A DNA stretch of 64,000 nt from Fretibacter rubidus (GCF_041429785.1 NZ_CP163423.1:3038001-3102000), one strand, 5' to 3'. Counted from the stretch's first letter, positions 26,249 to 36,114 are shown. Made by a program: numbers and translations. The notes: a model not told the origin generated them from the sequence alone.

Positions 26249-26447
26249 TACAGTCTAAAAGTCTCACAGGCTTGGCGAAGCGCAGACGGTCTGCGCCTCA
26301 TTGTTATCACGCTATCAAATGATATCCGTTTTCGTGTTGCTTACGGCACTGGCAGCCGTGTGCTTAAACGCTGTAAGCCCCCGGTCAGAATAAATGATAC
26401 CTTCGTTGCCACTTGTCAGGCTTTTGACGTGAGCGTTAGCTGCTTGG

Positions 26448-27224
26448 CTATTTATCGGTTCGCCGCTTCTCTTTTCTCTCAATGATTGTCGGCGGTACAG
26501 TCCGGTGATAAAGCCTAAATAAAAACTCTTTCGTTTCCCGCACTAAAAAATTAAAGTGTGTCTCTACAGGCCGGTCTTTAAATTCATACTCTTTATTAAG
26601 CGTTGAATAGCCTCTGCGCATCCAGAAGCCTTTTCTTAATAGATGATAGTCTTTGAAAACTTTTTTATCTACGGAATATAGATCTATACCTCTCGCGCGC
26701 TTACCGCTTTCAATCTCAAAGTCCCAGGCACTTTCTCCGGCTTTCAATAGGGAAAGCAGTGTGTCTTTTTTAAATAAGCCGTATACGAGGGTGCACCGAT
26801 AAATACCCGTTTCCGATATCTTTTTCACACCAGGCGCCACCCGGTCGGTTTGATAATTATTTGGGTGCATCGTAATATAGGGCCAATCGTGTTTATCGGC
26901 CAAAGTTATCGCATGCGTCAGTCTTTCTATATTGACCTTTCTAACAAAAAAGTCGTCAAATATAAAAAGTATGCGTTCTTGTGGTATTTCGGGCAAGCCG
27001 CGCAACATATTGCTGGACCAATCGACATCTTCGCCAACCTTGATTGTCGTCACCCTTCCATCTCTATCGTAGTCTTTAAAATTCGTCAGCAGATATAATG
27101 GAAGCGGGCAATTGGGCCATGCACGATCAAAATAATCAAAAAATGGGTCCCATAAATCACTCGACCCATCATAAGATAACACACATATCGCGATCTTATC
27201 TTTTAGCGCGTCCAAGCCAGTCAT
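26448..27224 (-). CDS. Putative glycosyltransferase-like protein of unknown specificity
   Basis: A 258-residue soluble protein. It begins with IAICVLSYDGSSDLW and has FIFDDFF (about residue 90), an acidic motif like that of GT-A glycosyltransferases, followed by a basic, aromatic C-terminal half. I do not recognise a named family with certainty. Its start overlaps the stop of the cytidylyltransferase by one base (TAATG), so the two are translated together. Placement in the glycan region supports a role in decorating the polymer. The base composition is AT-rich like its neighbours. Confidence 0.5.
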   Translation of the reverse strand: MTGLDALKDKIAICVLSYDGSSDLWDPFFDYFDRAWPNCPLPLYLLTNFKDYDRDGRVTTIKVGEDVDWSSNMLRGLPEIPQERILFIFDDFFVRKVNIERLTHAITLADKHDWPYITMHPNNYQTDRVAPGVKKISETGIYRCTLVYGLFKKDTLLSLLKAGESAWDFEIESGKRARGIDLYSVDKKVFKDYHLLRKGFWMRRGYSTLNKEYEFKDRPVETHFNFLVRETKEFLFRLYHRTVPPTIIERKEKRRTDK

Positions 27225-27661
27225 TATGAATTATACTCGTTTTCATTAATTAATTCCAAAATTTCCGTAAGACGAGTGGACGATACTTTCTTGGTATATG
27301 GGAAATAAACAACATCAACACCGACCGAACGGAGGCGTGCTTCCGCATCAAGAAAAACGGGCTTTCCTCGCCAATCATCCCCAACAAACATTAAATCAAA
27401 TTGATGCTTTTCCCATGCACCAAACTTATCTCGGTCGTGCACAGGAACAACTTTATCGACAAATTCAATGGCCCCAACAATTGCCATTCTATCCTCATGC
27501 GGAATTATTGGCGTCTTGCCTTTATAGCTCTCTACAAGTTCGTCTGAGCTAACCCCTACAATTAACTCACCGCAACCCGCTTTAGCATTCTTTAAAATAT
27601 TTAAATGCCCTACATGAAACATGTCAAATACACCTGATGTATATCCAATTTTCTTTGTCAC
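27224..27661 (-). CDS. TagD-like cytidylyltransferase
   Basis: A 145-residue nucleotidyltransferase. It has the family HxGH motif in SGVFDMFHVGHLNILKNAK and the later STRLTEIL, matching glycerol-3-phosphate cytidylyltransferase (TagD) and related CTP transferases. It would make CDP-glycerol or a similar CDP-activated alcohol, a suitable donor for LicD-type transfer. The start is GTG at 27661 with AAGGAAA upstream. It is co-transcribed with the glycosyltransferase-like gene at 26448. Substrate cannot be fixed from sequence. Confidence 0.85.
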   Translation of the reverse strand: MTKKIGYTSGVFDMFHVGHLNILKNAKAGCGELIVGVSSDELVESYKGKTPIIPHEDRMAIVGAIEFVDKVVPVHDRDKFGAWEKHQFDLMFVGDDWRGKPVFLDAEARLRSVGVDVVYFPYTKKVSSTRLTEILELINENEYNS

Positions 27662-27940
27662 AGTTTATTTCCTTTTAACACGATTCACTTTGTAAAATTG
27701 ACAAAAATAAAACACTCTGCAAAGACAGTTTTTCAATTTACAATGCAGTGATAGCCGTAAGAATGTACATACAAATGTGATTGCATCACTGAGTAAAACT
27801 ACGCCCTATTTTCCTCAAATGGTGAAGTTTCTTTCATTCTAACTTCCGTGAACCCTTTAGCTACGTGCATCCGCTTAGTCAACCAGCCTGATAACGAGAC
27901 TTTATATCGGCCTCACTGTTAAACCTAATGCAGCTCAGCG

Positions 27941-29107
27941 TTATATATTAGAGAGAACATCAACGGCTTCGTTAATGGGGTAATGATGATTACCAATAAA
28001 GAGGCCGTGCTGATCAATATAATCAGCATTATCCAGAGTGCCGTGAACTGAATAATCAAAATATTTGATGCATTCATTCTTCACAAAATTACCGGCAACC
28101 ACCGGACGGCACTCAAACCCTTCAGCGCGCAACATATCAATCACTTCTTTGCGCGTTTTGTTATACTCAGGCTTAATAACGAGGCTAAATCCAAACCAGC
28201 TGCTCTCGCCAATCTCTTGTTGGATATAGAATTTATCGCTATCTTTCATCGCGTTTTGAAAAATTACCGCATTGTCCCGGCGTCCACCAATGATGCTTGG
28301 TATTTTTTTCACTTGCTCAATACCCAGCGCGCCTGACATTTCAAGGGGGCGCAAATTGTATCCTGGCAGAATGAATTTAAAACTCTCATTGAAGGGATCA
28401 GAGTCTTTCGTCCCCGTCAACAAGTTTTCTGTAGGCAAGTTACGCGTCCAGCCATGCGCCCGAATAGAGAGCATTAATTGATACATTTCCTCATCATCTG
28501 TGGTGACAATGCCGCCTTCCATGGTTGCAATGTGATGAGAGAAAAATGAAGAGAAGCTGCCCATTAGGCCAAATGTGCCAGCTTGCTTGCTATTAAACGT
28601 CGCGCCGAGGCTCTCGCAATTATCTTCAATCAGAACAATATCACGACCAGCGATAATATCATTGATGACATCAAAATCGTTCGGGTTACCGAGGAGGTTC
28701 ACGGCAAAAATCATGCGTGTATTCTCTGTGACCGCGCTGCGCAGAGCGTCTAAATCAAAGTTTAGCGTATGAAGGTCAATATCAACAAATTTAAGCTTCA
28801 GGCCATATTGTTGAAGAGGGTGATAAGTTGTCGACCATGACACAGCAGGGACGATAACTTCGTCGCCCGCCTTCAAGCGCTTTGCAGGGTCTTTGGTATA
28901 AAATAACGCTGCAATCATTAATAAATTGGCGGAGGAACCAGAGTTACACATGATGGCATATTCACTGCCAAAGAAGTTGGCGAAGTCTTCTTCAAACTGC
29001 TTAACCTTGGGGCCCATGGAGAACATGTCACTTTTAATGACAGCCTGTAGAGCGGCGTATTCTTTGTCATCCCATGTGGATGTCGCGAGGGGAAAACGTG
29101 CGGCCAT
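27941..29107 (-). CDS. colD: GDP-4-keto-6-deoxy-D-mannose 3-dehydratase (ColD)
   Basis: A 388-residue PLP-dependent dehydratase of the DegT family. The usual PLP lysine is replaced by histidine in SSFFSHHIATMEGG (His191, equivalent to the catalytic His188 of E. coli ColD). Long stretches such as PAVSWSTTYHPLQQYGL, VNLLGNPNDFD and EDNCESLGATFNS match ColD as recalled. It removes the C3 hydroxyl of GDP-4-keto-6-deoxymannose, giving GDP-4-keto-3,6-dideoxymannose. It lies downstream of gmd and a Fcl/ColC-like gene, which makes the three-step colitose pathway complete. It has an AAAGGAT ribosome-binding site. Confidence 0.9.
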   Translation of the reverse strand: MAARFPLATSTWDDKEYAALQAVIKSDMFSMGPKVKQFEEDFANFFGSEYAIMCNSGSSANLLMIAALFYTKDPAKRLKAGDEVIVPAVSWSTTYHPLQQYGLKLKFVDIDLHTLNFDLDALRSAVTENTRMIFAVNLLGNPNDFDVINDIIAGRDIVLIEDNCESLGATFNSKQAGTFGLMGSFSSFFSHHIATMEGGIVTTDDEEMYQLMLSIRAHGWTRNLPTENLLTGTKDSDPFNESFKFILPGYNLRPLEMSGALGIEQVKKIPSIIGGRRDNAVIFQNAMKDSDKFYIQQEIGESSWFGFSLVIKPEYNKTRKEVIDMLRAEGFECRPVVAGNFVKNECIKYFDYSVHGTLDNADYIDQHGLFIGNHHYPINEAVDVLSNI

Positions 29108-29125
29108 GATAAAATCCTTTAAAAG

Positions 29126-30064
29126 CTATAGGTCAGCGTAAGGGGTGGTCAGATAAAAAGCATAAGTCTTTTCTATGCCTTGCTCAAGCGATGTTGGAGG
29201 CTGCCAACCCCACTGCGTTTGACGTGCCGTCGAGCATAATTTTTGGTTCATGCCAACGGGGCGAGATAAATCATGGGTAAATTCACCCGTCCATCCAATG
29301 ACCTTGGCCACAGTATCGTAGTAATCGTTAATGCTGTGATCAACACCAACGCCCGTATTCATCAAGGCCGGTAGCGAATCAATTTTGGGTGCGGCCTCTA
29401 AAATAAAATCAGCGAGGTCTTCCGCATACATAAATTCACGACGCGCTTCGCCTGAGCCCCATATTTCAACCGTGGGCTCTGACTTGCGCTTTGCCATATG
29501 CACTTTGTGGATTATGGCTGGAATTAAATGTGAATTATGCGGATCGAACTTGTCATATTTTCCGAAGAGGTTGCACGGGATAAGCGTTTTATACTGCAGC
29601 TCTGGACGTTCTCGGCCAATGTATTCGCACAGCCTCAGCGCCGCAATTTTCGCCAGCGCATAGCCTTCATTCGTTGGTTCTAGCCGCCCTTCGAGAATTT
29701 GATCTTCAGAAAGCGGGTTTTCCGCTTCGCGGGGATACACACAGGTCGAGGCCAGGTTAATTAATTTGGGCACATCGGCACGCATCGCGCCCATGATAAC
29801 ATTACGCCCAATGAGAAGATTATCGTCCAGAAATTGAACGGGCGAGGCCATATTAGCCGCAATGCCGCCAACTTTGCCCGCGCTATGAACAACTAAGTCG
29901 GGCGCAAGGTCTTTAATAAACCCAGCAACCGCTTTCCCGTCCGTAAGGTCAAGGTCGGCACGCGACGGGGACACAATGTTCCACCCCCCAGCATGCTGGC
30001 TACCGCGTATGTTGCGGCCAACCATGCCATTGCCGCCCGTCAGAAATAATGTTGGCTGCGCCAC
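29126..30064 (-). CDS. colC: GDP-L-colitose synthase (ColC) / GDP-L-fucose synthase-like epimerase-reductase
   Basis: A 312-residue short-chain dehydrogenase of the Fcl family. It has the NADP motif TGGNGMVG, the active-site STCVYP with a cysteine, YALAK, and a histidine in NSHLIPAIIHK, which together fit C5 epimerisation and C4 reduction. The gene is between gmd and colD, so the product is probably GDP-L-colitose and not GDP-L-fucose. The two enzymes cannot be separated by sequence alone, so the colC name depends on context. Start is GTG at 30064, 14 bp after gmd. Confidence 0.8.
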   Translation of the reverse strand: MAQPTLFLTGGNGMVGRNIRGSQHAGGWNIVSPSRADLDLTDGKAVAGFIKDLAPDLVVHSAGKVGGIAANMASPVQFLDDNLLIGRNVIMGAMRADVPKLINLASTCVYPREAENPLSEDQILEGRLEPTNEGYALAKIAALRLCEYIGRERPELQYKTLIPCNLFGKYDKFDPHNSHLIPAIIHKVHMAKRKSEPTVEIWGSGEARREFMYAEDLADFILEAAPKIDSLPALMNTGVGVDHSINDYYDTVAKVIGWTGEFTHDLSRPVGMNQKLCSTARQTQWGWQPPTSLEQGIEKTYAFYLTTPYADL

Positions 30065-30078
30065 GCCGGATCCCCGTC

Positions 30079-31206
30079 TTATAATTCGTGAGATTGCGGT
30101 AAGCCGTAGCCGTGTTTTTCGACTAATAGATTCCGGCGCGCGGATTTAAGATCTTCACGAACCATCTCGGCGCACATCTCTTCGCAGGTGATTTCTGGTA
30201 CCCAGCCAAGCTCTGCTTTGGCTTTGGACGGGTCACCCAATAGAGTTTCAACCTCTGTTGGACGGAAGTATTTTGGATCAATACGCACAATGACATCGCC
30301 GACTTTTAAATCTGTTTCTGCATCATCAGCGATTGCGTCAACAATGCCAACTTCTTCTGTTCCGCTGCCTTCAAAGCGCATGGTAAGGCCAAGCTCAGCC
30401 GCAGACCAGCTAATGAATTGGCGTACAGAGTATTGTTTCCCCGTCGCAATAACAAAGTCTTGCGGTTTATCTTGTTGCAGCATCATCCACTGCATGCGCA
30501 CAAAATCTTTGGCATGGCCCCAATCCCGAAGCGCGTCGATATTGCCCATATAAAGACATTTATCGAGACCCACAAAGATATTGGCAAGGCCACGCGTAAT
30601 TTTGCGCGTTACAAATGTTTCGCCGCGGCGCGGGCTTTCGTGGTTAAACAATATGCCGTTACACGCATAAATACCGTAAGCTTCGCGGTAATTCACAGCG
30701 ATCCAATAAGCGTAAAGCTTTGCCACCGCATAGGGGCTGCGCGGATAAAACGGCGTCGTTTCGCGTTGTGGAATCTCTTGTACCAAGCCGTATAGCTCTG
30801 AGGTCGAAGCCTGATAAAATTTAGTTTTCTTTTCTAGCTTCAAAAACCGAATGGCTTCTAGAAGGCGAAGCGTGCCTATGGCATCCACGTCGGCCGTATA
30901 TTCAGGACTCTCGAAACTAACAGCAACATGGCTTTGCGCACCAAGGTTATAAACCTCGTCAGGTTCGATATCACGTACAAGGCGGGTTAGATTTGAACTA
31001 TCCGTCAGGTCACCATAATGCAGGAATAAATTTTTGTTATTCTCATGCGGATCTTGGAAAATGTGGTCAATACGCTGCGTGTTGAAGGACGACGCACGGC
31101 GTTTGATACCGTGAACCTCATAGCCTTTTGCAAGTAAGAATTCGGCCAAATAGGACCCATCCTGACCTGTGATACCTGTAATAAGGGCTGATTTTCTTTT
31201 GGACAT
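30079..31206 (-). CDS. gmd: GDP-mannose 4,6-dehydratase
   Basis: A 375-residue NADP-dependent SDR enzyme converting GDP-D-mannose to GDP-4-keto-6-deoxy-D-mannose. The motifs are [16 protein letters not shown] (nucleotide binding), QASTSELYG (catalytic Ser/Thr and Glu) and [10 protein letters not shown] (Tyr/Lys), followed by [17 protein letters not shown]. The frame opens at TTG 31284; the ATG at 31206 is preferred because it is preceded by GCGAGG and starts right at [11 protein letters not shown]. It heads the gmd-colC-colD operon. Confidence 0.95.
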   Translation of the reverse strand: MSKRKSALITGITGQDGSYLAEFLLAKGYEVHGIKRRASSFNTQRIDHIFQDPHENNKNLFLHYGDLTDSSNLTRLVRDIEPDEVYNLGAQSHVAVSFESPEYTADVDAIGTLRLLEAIRFLKLEKKTKFYQASTSELYGLVQEIPQRETTPFYPRSPYAVAKLYAYWIAVNYREAYGIYACNGILFNHESPRRGETFVTRKITRGLANIFVGLDKCLYMGNIDALRDWGHAKDFVRMQWMMLQQDKPQDFVIATGKQYSVRQFISWSAAELGLTMRFEGSGTEEVGIVDAIADDAETDLKVGDVIVRIDPKYFRPTEVETLLGDPSKAKAELGWVPEITCEEMCAEMVREDLKSARRNLLVEKHGYGLPQSHEL

Positions 31207-31427
31207 CGTGGCCTCGCGCTCCGCTTTATTAAATTCACGCACCCTTAGACTATTCAAAACCCTATTTATACCCCTAGCCTGCAATATTTTTACAAAAAAA
31301 AAGAATTTAAAACAGATGCTTACAGTCTGGTTTAGGCGGCTCGAACATTTCTCCTTACGCGCGTAACCACGCGTTAGCCTCCCTTAGAAGAAAAGCCAAT
31401 TATCCTTTAAAAAAACAAGGATTTCCC

Positions 31428-32699
31428 ATGGATAATACAGTCAAACTCTCCCTTCCCTATATCGCACCGGGCCAAGCCCAAAAACATGTCACCGTCAATG
31501 AAAGCCTGCGGCGGCTTGACGTTCTTGTACAAGCCCATGTGATTGATTGGGACGTGGTCACCCCGCCAAGCAGCCCGCAAAATGGCGACCATTATGTTGT
31601 TGGCAATGCGCCAACCGGGTCATGGGCAGACCATGCCAACGCAATTGCGGCTTATGCTGATGAGGGATGGTTTTTCTATCCGCCGCAGAAAGGCTGGTGC
31701 GTGTGGCTGTGCTCGCAAAACCATCATATTGCTTTTGATGGTACATCATGGATTACTGATACGGGATCCGATCTTTCTGAACCGCCGCAGCAGCTAGGCA
31801 TAAATACCACAGCCGATAGCGATAATCGCTTATCCGTGAAATCAAGCGCGGTTCTTTTTAGTTATGATGATGACGGCACGGGTAGTGTTTATGTAAAGGC
31901 AAATAAATCTGGAGCGTCACAAACGGCATCCCACTTATTTCAATCTGGTTGGGCCGGGCATGCGGAAATGGGCCTGATTGGCGATAATGATTTCCGGATT
32001 AAAACCTGTTCTGATGGCACGGTTTGGAAGGATGCCATTCACATTGACGGAACCACAGGGACTGTATCCACGCCGCACACGCCAGATGCGCCGCTTGATA
32101 TTGCCCTTATCGGCGCGGCGGCCAATGGCCCTGCCTTTGCCATGCGCGGGACCGCACTATCAGGGTCCTCGGACCAAAATGACGGTGTCGGGTTTTACTT
32201 AAATCACAACACACCGAATAACCGCCAATTTGGATTGATGACAACGGACACCCAAACGGGTGTTCGCATCATTGCCCTGTCTAGTTCGCCAATATTAGAG
32301 GGTGTTAAAAATGGAAGCCGCGCGGACCTTGTCATTGGGTCTGGAACGCACGGCGCGCATGTCGGTTTTACGCTGTCAAACACACAGTTTTCAGTCAGTA
32401 ATTGGGGCGGGGCAGCGACCAAAACCGTTTTTGAAGTGAACGGTTCAACTAGCCAAAGTGGTGATCTTCTGTCCATCGGCACGGTACCCGCAAGCCGGGG
32501 CGATGCCTTTCGCGTGGGTGCGGATAAAACGGCCATATTTGGCGGCGCCGCGCGGCTTGCCGTCTATACCAAGGCCCTTCTCCCTGCGGCTGGCGCGGGG
32601 CGGATTATTTTCGTTTCTGACGCAGCAGGCGGCCCTGTCCCCGCATTTTCTGATGGGACGGATTGGCGGCGTATCTCCGACAATAGCATTATTGACTAA
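31428..32699 (+). CDS. DUF2793 domain protein, phage-tail/GTA-like
   Basis: A 423-residue protein. The first about 110 residues are DUF2793 (LPYIAPGQAQKHVTVNESLRRLDVLVQ...), a domain found in alphaproteobacterial phage and gene-transfer-agent regions. The remainder is repetitive beta-strand-type sequence (TTGTVSTPHTPDAPLDIALIG), ending in a short GRIIFVSDAAGGPVPAFSDG module like phage tail-fibre tips. There is no signal peptide. Its presence inside a glycan locus, alone and without other phage genes, is unusual. Function is unknown; binding to surface glycan is one guess. A terminator hairpin follows. Confidence 0.75.
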   Translation: MDNTVKLSLPYIAPGQAQKHVTVNESLRRLDVLVQAHVIDWDVVTPPSSPQNGDHYVVGNAPTGSWADHANAIAAYADEGWFFYPPQKGWCVWLCSQNHHIAFDGTSWITDTGSDLSEPPQQLGINTTADSDNRLSVKSSAVLFSYDDDGTGSVYVKANKSGASQTASHLFQSGWAGHAEMGLIGDNDFRIKTCSDGTVWKDAIHIDGTTGTVSTPHTPDAPLDIALIGAAANGPAFAMRGTALSGSSDQNDGVGFYLNHNTPNNRQFGLMTTDTQTGVRIIALSSSPILEGVKNGSRADLVIGSGTHGAHVGFTLSNTQFSVSNWGGAATKTVFEVNGSTSQSGDLLSIGTVPASRGDAFRVGADKTAIFGGAARLAVYTKALLPAAGAGRIIFVSDAAGGPVPAFSDGTDWRRISDNSIID

Positions 32700-32708
32700 G
32701 GCGCAAAA

Positions 32709-32760
32709 TAGGCGGGGCCTTGACTTCTATATAACGGCCACCGCCTAGCCCAATATTTTT
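32709..32760 (+). terminator. Intrinsic terminator after the DUF2793 gene
   Basis: A stem TAGGCGGGGCC pairs with GGCC-A-CCGCCTA (one bulged base, loop of about 16). It is followed by a T-rich CAATATTTTTG. It ends the single-gene transcript at 32699. Confidence 0.65.
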
Positions 32761-32841
32761 GTTTACGCGGAGTGCCTTAGCCCCTAGAAGCCGTTATAAT
32801 TTATCGCGGCAAATTTACCGCGAAGATGATCAGGCAAGCAA

Positions 32842-32955
32842 ATGGCAACCATGTTTTTAATTGTCGGTACGGGCAATCAATTGTTCGGTGCTTCCCGCGC
32901 GCACGTCATTAAGGATAATTGTGACGCTATGACATCTAGGAAACAGGCGACGTAA
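32842..32955 (+). CDS. Possible 37-codon leader peptide
   Basis: A 37-residue open frame with an ATG start, whose stop overlaps the start codon of the next membrane protein as TAATG. The arrangement would fit translational coupling or a regulatory leader. Composition and length do not prove expression, and no recognisable motif is present. Confidence 0.2.
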   Translation: MATMFLIVGTGNQLFGASRAHVIKDNCDAMTSRKQAT

Positions 32956-33650
32956 TGGCCGATTTTTTTAAGTCACTTCTTGACATTGTCAGTAGCAATT
33001 TAACGATAGTTGTCTTTATTGCCGCCTGCGGGTTGTTCTTAGCCGTCATCATGGAACAGCTTCAAATTCTGGCTAAATATGATGGCGCGATGAAAGCAAA
33101 AGTCGCTAGCGGATATAATTCAGCCATGAAAATCATGGTTATCAACCGCCTTGGTGCAGTCCTTTATTTTGTCTTTGTAGCATTTGCTATCGATACAGGT
33201 ATTAGCCCGCAAAGGCTGTCATCGTTTTTCATTGGAACCATATGCGCCTTGGCCGTTGTCAATATAGGCGTTTTTTCTGTATATTTTAGACGCTTTAAAA
33301 CAGAACTGACTGCCGAGGTACGTAGTGCCGGGCGGGTGGAGCACAAACGCCAAGAAGACCTGCTAGCGCTTTGCGTCTTCGCAGCGACCATGCTTAATCT
33401 TTTGGGCCTGACCATCCCTTTGCTCTTGAGCGCGAAATTCCCAGACTACCGTATGACGCTGTCTAATACGGGGTTTTTGTTTAATACGTTATTTACCATT
33501 ATCAATGTCTTTATCATCGAAAATTACCTCGCGAAATTAATAGATAAAAAAGATGACCGCTTACATCGCATCGTTGTTAGCATTCTAGGCATACGGATTT
33601 TAGGGCAAGCTGGAGCCATAGGCCTTCTCATGCTTGTTGCTTTTGCATAA
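32955..33650 (+). CDS. Six-helix integral membrane protein of unknown function
   Basis: A 231-residue protein with six hydrophobic segments (about 12-30, 55-75, 80-100, 130-150, 165-185 and 205-228). Polar positions include a basic loop at about 112-128. It is not assigned to a named family with confidence. It sits between the DUF2793 gene and the UDP-glucuronate epimerase, in a glycan locus with no obvious Wzx flippase. A transport or flippase role is possible but speculative. An AGGAAA site lies before the ATG. Confidence 0.6.
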   Translation: MADFFKSLLDIVSSNLTIVVFIAACGLFLAVIMEQLQILAKYDGAMKAKVASGYNSAMKIMVINRLGAVLYFVFVAFAIDTGISPQRLSSFFIGTICALAVVNIGVFSVYFRRFKTELTAEVRSAGRVEHKRQEDLLALCVFAATMLNLLGLTIPLLLSAKFPDYRMTLSNTGFLFNTLFTIINVFIIENYLAKLIDKKDDRLHRIVVSILGIRILGQAGAIGLLMLVAFA

Positions 33651-33772
33651 GAAGCGTTCAAAATAGAGCTCACTCATGACGTGCGCAGCGTGGCTTAAGC
33701 CCTAGCTGGAGATGAGGGTAAAGGCTGCGTGAGTTCAATGGAGCTAGCGGTAAATAATATGAGTGTGAACTT

Positions 33773-34804
33773 ATGACTATTCTTGTGACAGGCGCTGCGG
33801 GTTTTATTGGCTCATTTACAACAAAGGCTCTCCTATCACGCGGAGACACTGTTGTTGGGCTCGACAATCTCAATGATTATTATGATGTTTCACTCAAGCA
33901 TGCGCGGCTAGAGTCCCTGAGGGCGCATGCGGAAAAGTCAAAAGGCACGTTTCATTTTCATGAGATCAATATCGCTGAGAGCGACCCAGTAAACGCTATT
34001 TTCGCACACTATAAACCGACACGCGTCATAAATTTAGCGGCCCAAGCAGGCGTTCGTTACAGTCTTATTAATCCAAATGCTTATGTCCAAAGCAATATAG
34101 TGGGTTTTACGAATATTCTTGAAGCCTGCCGCCATAACGGCGTTGAGCATTTAGTCTATGCCTCGACCTCAAGTGTTTATGGGGCCAACACTAATATGCC
34201 ATTTTCAGAAAACCATAATGTCGATCACCCGCTGCAATTTTATGCCGCGACAAAAAGAGCCAATGAGTTGATGGCACATAGCTATAGTCATCTCTTTGGT
34301 CTCCCCACGACGGGGTTACGGTTTTTTACTGTCTACGGGCCATGGGGGCGACCAGACATGGCCCTGTTTTTGTTCACAAAAAACATACTCGCGGGGAAGC
34401 CCATCAACGTCTTTAATAACGGCAATCACAGCCGCGACTTTACCTATATCGATGATATCGTCGAAGGTATCGTTCGCGTGATTGACCGGCCTGCGAGCCC
34501 TGATCCAGACTGGTCATCAGATCAGCCCAATACAGCGACCTCATCTGCGCCCTACCGTATATTTAACATCGGTAATAATGCGCCCATAATTTTAAATGAT
34601 TACATTGAGGCGATCGAAGCCGCATTGGGTATACAGGCGGTTAGAAATCTTCTGCCATTACAGCCTGGCGATGTGCCTGATACCTATGCGGATTCGAAGG
34701 CTTTGATGGCTTATACAGGATATCAGCCCAAAACGTCGGTAAGCGACGGGGTGGCGCGTTTCGTTGAATGGTATAAAAATTACTACGCCGATGAACTGCG
34801 TTGA
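33773..34804 (+). CDS. UDP-glucuronate 4-epimerase-like NAD-dependent epimerase
   Basis: A 343-residue SDR epimerase of the CapI/LpsL type. The N-terminus has TGAAGFIGS for NAD binding, the middle has STSSVYG and YAATK (Ser, Tyr, Lys), and [19 protein letters not shown] matches UDP-glucuronate 4-epimerases closely. It would interconvert UDP-glucuronic and UDP-galacturonic acid, giving an acidic sugar for the polymer. Its 3' end overlaps the convergent ligase-like gene by 22 bp. It is preceded by an about 120-bp promoter region. Confidence 0.85.
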   Translation: MTILVTGAAGFIGSFTTKALLSRGDTVVGLDNLNDYYDVSLKHARLESLRAHAEKSKGTFHFHEINIAESDPVNAIFAHYKPTRVINLAAQAGVRYSLINPNAYVQSNIVGFTNILEACRHNGVEHLVYASTSSVYGANTNMPFSENHNVDHPLQFYAATKRANELMAHSYSHLFGLPTTGLRFFTVYGPWGRPDMALFLFTKNILAGKPINVFNNGNHSRDFTYIDDIVEGIVRVIDRPASPDPDWSSDQPNTATSSAPYRIFNIGNNAPIILNDYIEAIEAALGIQAVRNLLPLQPGDVPDTYADSKALMAYTGYQPKTSVSDGVARFVEWYKNYYADELR

Positions 34805-36114
34805 CGCCCATGATTTACCAGCACAACGGCGAGTAATGTTGCGATAGTCGCCATTGATATTGTGCGCAGCGGATAATCCACAAAAGAGTGGATGCCAATA
34901 ATCGTCAACCCAATCAAACAGGCTTTTTGCGTTAAGCTTTTACGGCGGCTGGTGCGCAGTAACCGCCAAGCTTGCGAACATAGCCAAACAATTAGGCCAC
35001 AAAGCCAAAGGAACCCAAATATCCCAAATTCAAAACAAAGCTGTAAATATTCATTGTGGGTCTCATTGGCAAATCTTGTGATGATTTCATCCTCACGTTC
35101 ATAGATCTTATACACCTCACTGAAACTCCCCGGACCATAGCCAAAAAGCCCGCCTTCCTTGATGGCCTCCCATGTCGTTTCAAATATTCTGACCCTAGAA
35201 ATGGATGTTTCGACGGAAAATTTACTCAGCAAAGTCGTAAACTCACGACTCAGCACGAAAAAATCTATGGCGAAGATGAACGCTCCAAGACCCCAACAGA
35301 TAAAAATGGCGCCCTTGCCATATGTTCCACGGCTAAACCATAACAGGCTAAGCGACGCACTTAGAATGATAAGCAAATAAGCGGCACTTGAGCCCGTCAA
35401 AAGTCCCACGCAAATCATTAGAATAATTAAAACAATTGATAATGCCTTCTGCTTGGCCCTGTCTCTATCTGTTTGTTTGCGGGGGTGTTGAAAAATACTG
35501 ACTGCCGCGAATGAGAGCGCCACGGCCAAAAATGTACCAAGATGGTTTGTATTTGAAAAAATACCGACAGGACGGTTAAGGGTGTAAGCCTCATAGAGCA
35601 CAAGATAACCGTCGCCCAAAAAGGTTTGCAACACACCCAAAAACGCGACTGCGACGGCAATGATTGGCACGCTAAGTAACGCCCGTTTTAATTCCTTGGG
35701 GGTCCGACTAAGGCGCGCGATTAATGCAGTTGTAAGGATCGGCAGAAAGGCAAATAATCCATACATCGTTTTCTCTGGCGCGATGCTTAACGGCAGCGCG
35801 GGCAGGTCTTGCCCTGTCAGGCGGTAGCCCTCAATGACATAAGATTTAGATGCCAATTCGGACCAAAGCCAGGCGGGCAAGGGTATGAGGTATAAAATAA
35901 AAAGAAACGGTAATAGCGCCAAAAACAACAGGGGCGGACATATTAATTCACGCAAGCTGTGTCGGTCCCGATCGATAAGGATCCATCCTAAAAAAATCAC
36001 AGACAAAAGATAAAGCGGGGCTTTGTAACTCATGATAGATTGGGCCGTTCCGCCCAAAATCACGCAAAGCATAAGGTAAGCTGTCAGACGCCAAGATGTC
36101 ACTTTTGTCTGCAT
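34783..36114 (-). CDS. O-antigen ligase/polymerase-like membrane protein (Wzy_C family)
   Basis: A 443-residue protein with about eleven hydrophobic segments. The periplasmic loop shows the signature [19 protein letters not shown]...[18 protein letters not shown], common to WaaL, ExoQ and Wzy-type enzymes. It may polymerise or attach repeat units. It lies 25 bp after the 410-residue exported protein and belongs to the wzc operon on the minus strand. Distinguishing polymerase from ligase is not possible from sequence. Confidence 0.8.
   Translation of the reverse strand: MQTKVTSWRLTAYLMLCVILGGTAQSIMSYKAPLYLLSVIFLGWILIDRDRHSLRELICPPLLFLALLPFLFILYLIPLPAWLWSELASKSYVIEGYRLTGQDLPALPLSIAPEKTMYGLFAFLPILTTALIARLSRTPKELKRALLSVPIIAVAVAFLGVLQTFLGDGYLVLYEAYTLNRPVGIFSNTNHLGTFLAVALSFAAVSIFQHPRKQTDRDRAKQKALSIVLIILMICVGLLTGSSAAYLLIILSASLSLLWFSRGTYGKGAIFICWGLGAFIFAIDFFVLSREFTTLLSKFSVETSISRVRIFETTWEAIKEGGLFGYGPGSFSEVYKIYEREDEIITRFANETHNEYLQLCFEFGIFGFLWLCGLIVWLCSQAWRLLRTSRRKSLTQKACLIGLTIIGIHSFVDYPLRTISMATIATLLAVVLVNHGRQRSSSA

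Noticed and set aside
26249-26447. Possible terminator or gene remnant between convergent genes
   Set aside because: A GCGCAG/CTGCGC hairpin is present near 26279 but no T run follows. No coding remnant is recognisable.
27941-29107. Interpretation of this gene as an ordinary DegT aminotransferase (e.g. perosamine synthase)
   Set aside because: The PLP lysine is replaced by His in SHHIATMEGG, which fits ColD and would abolish transamination.
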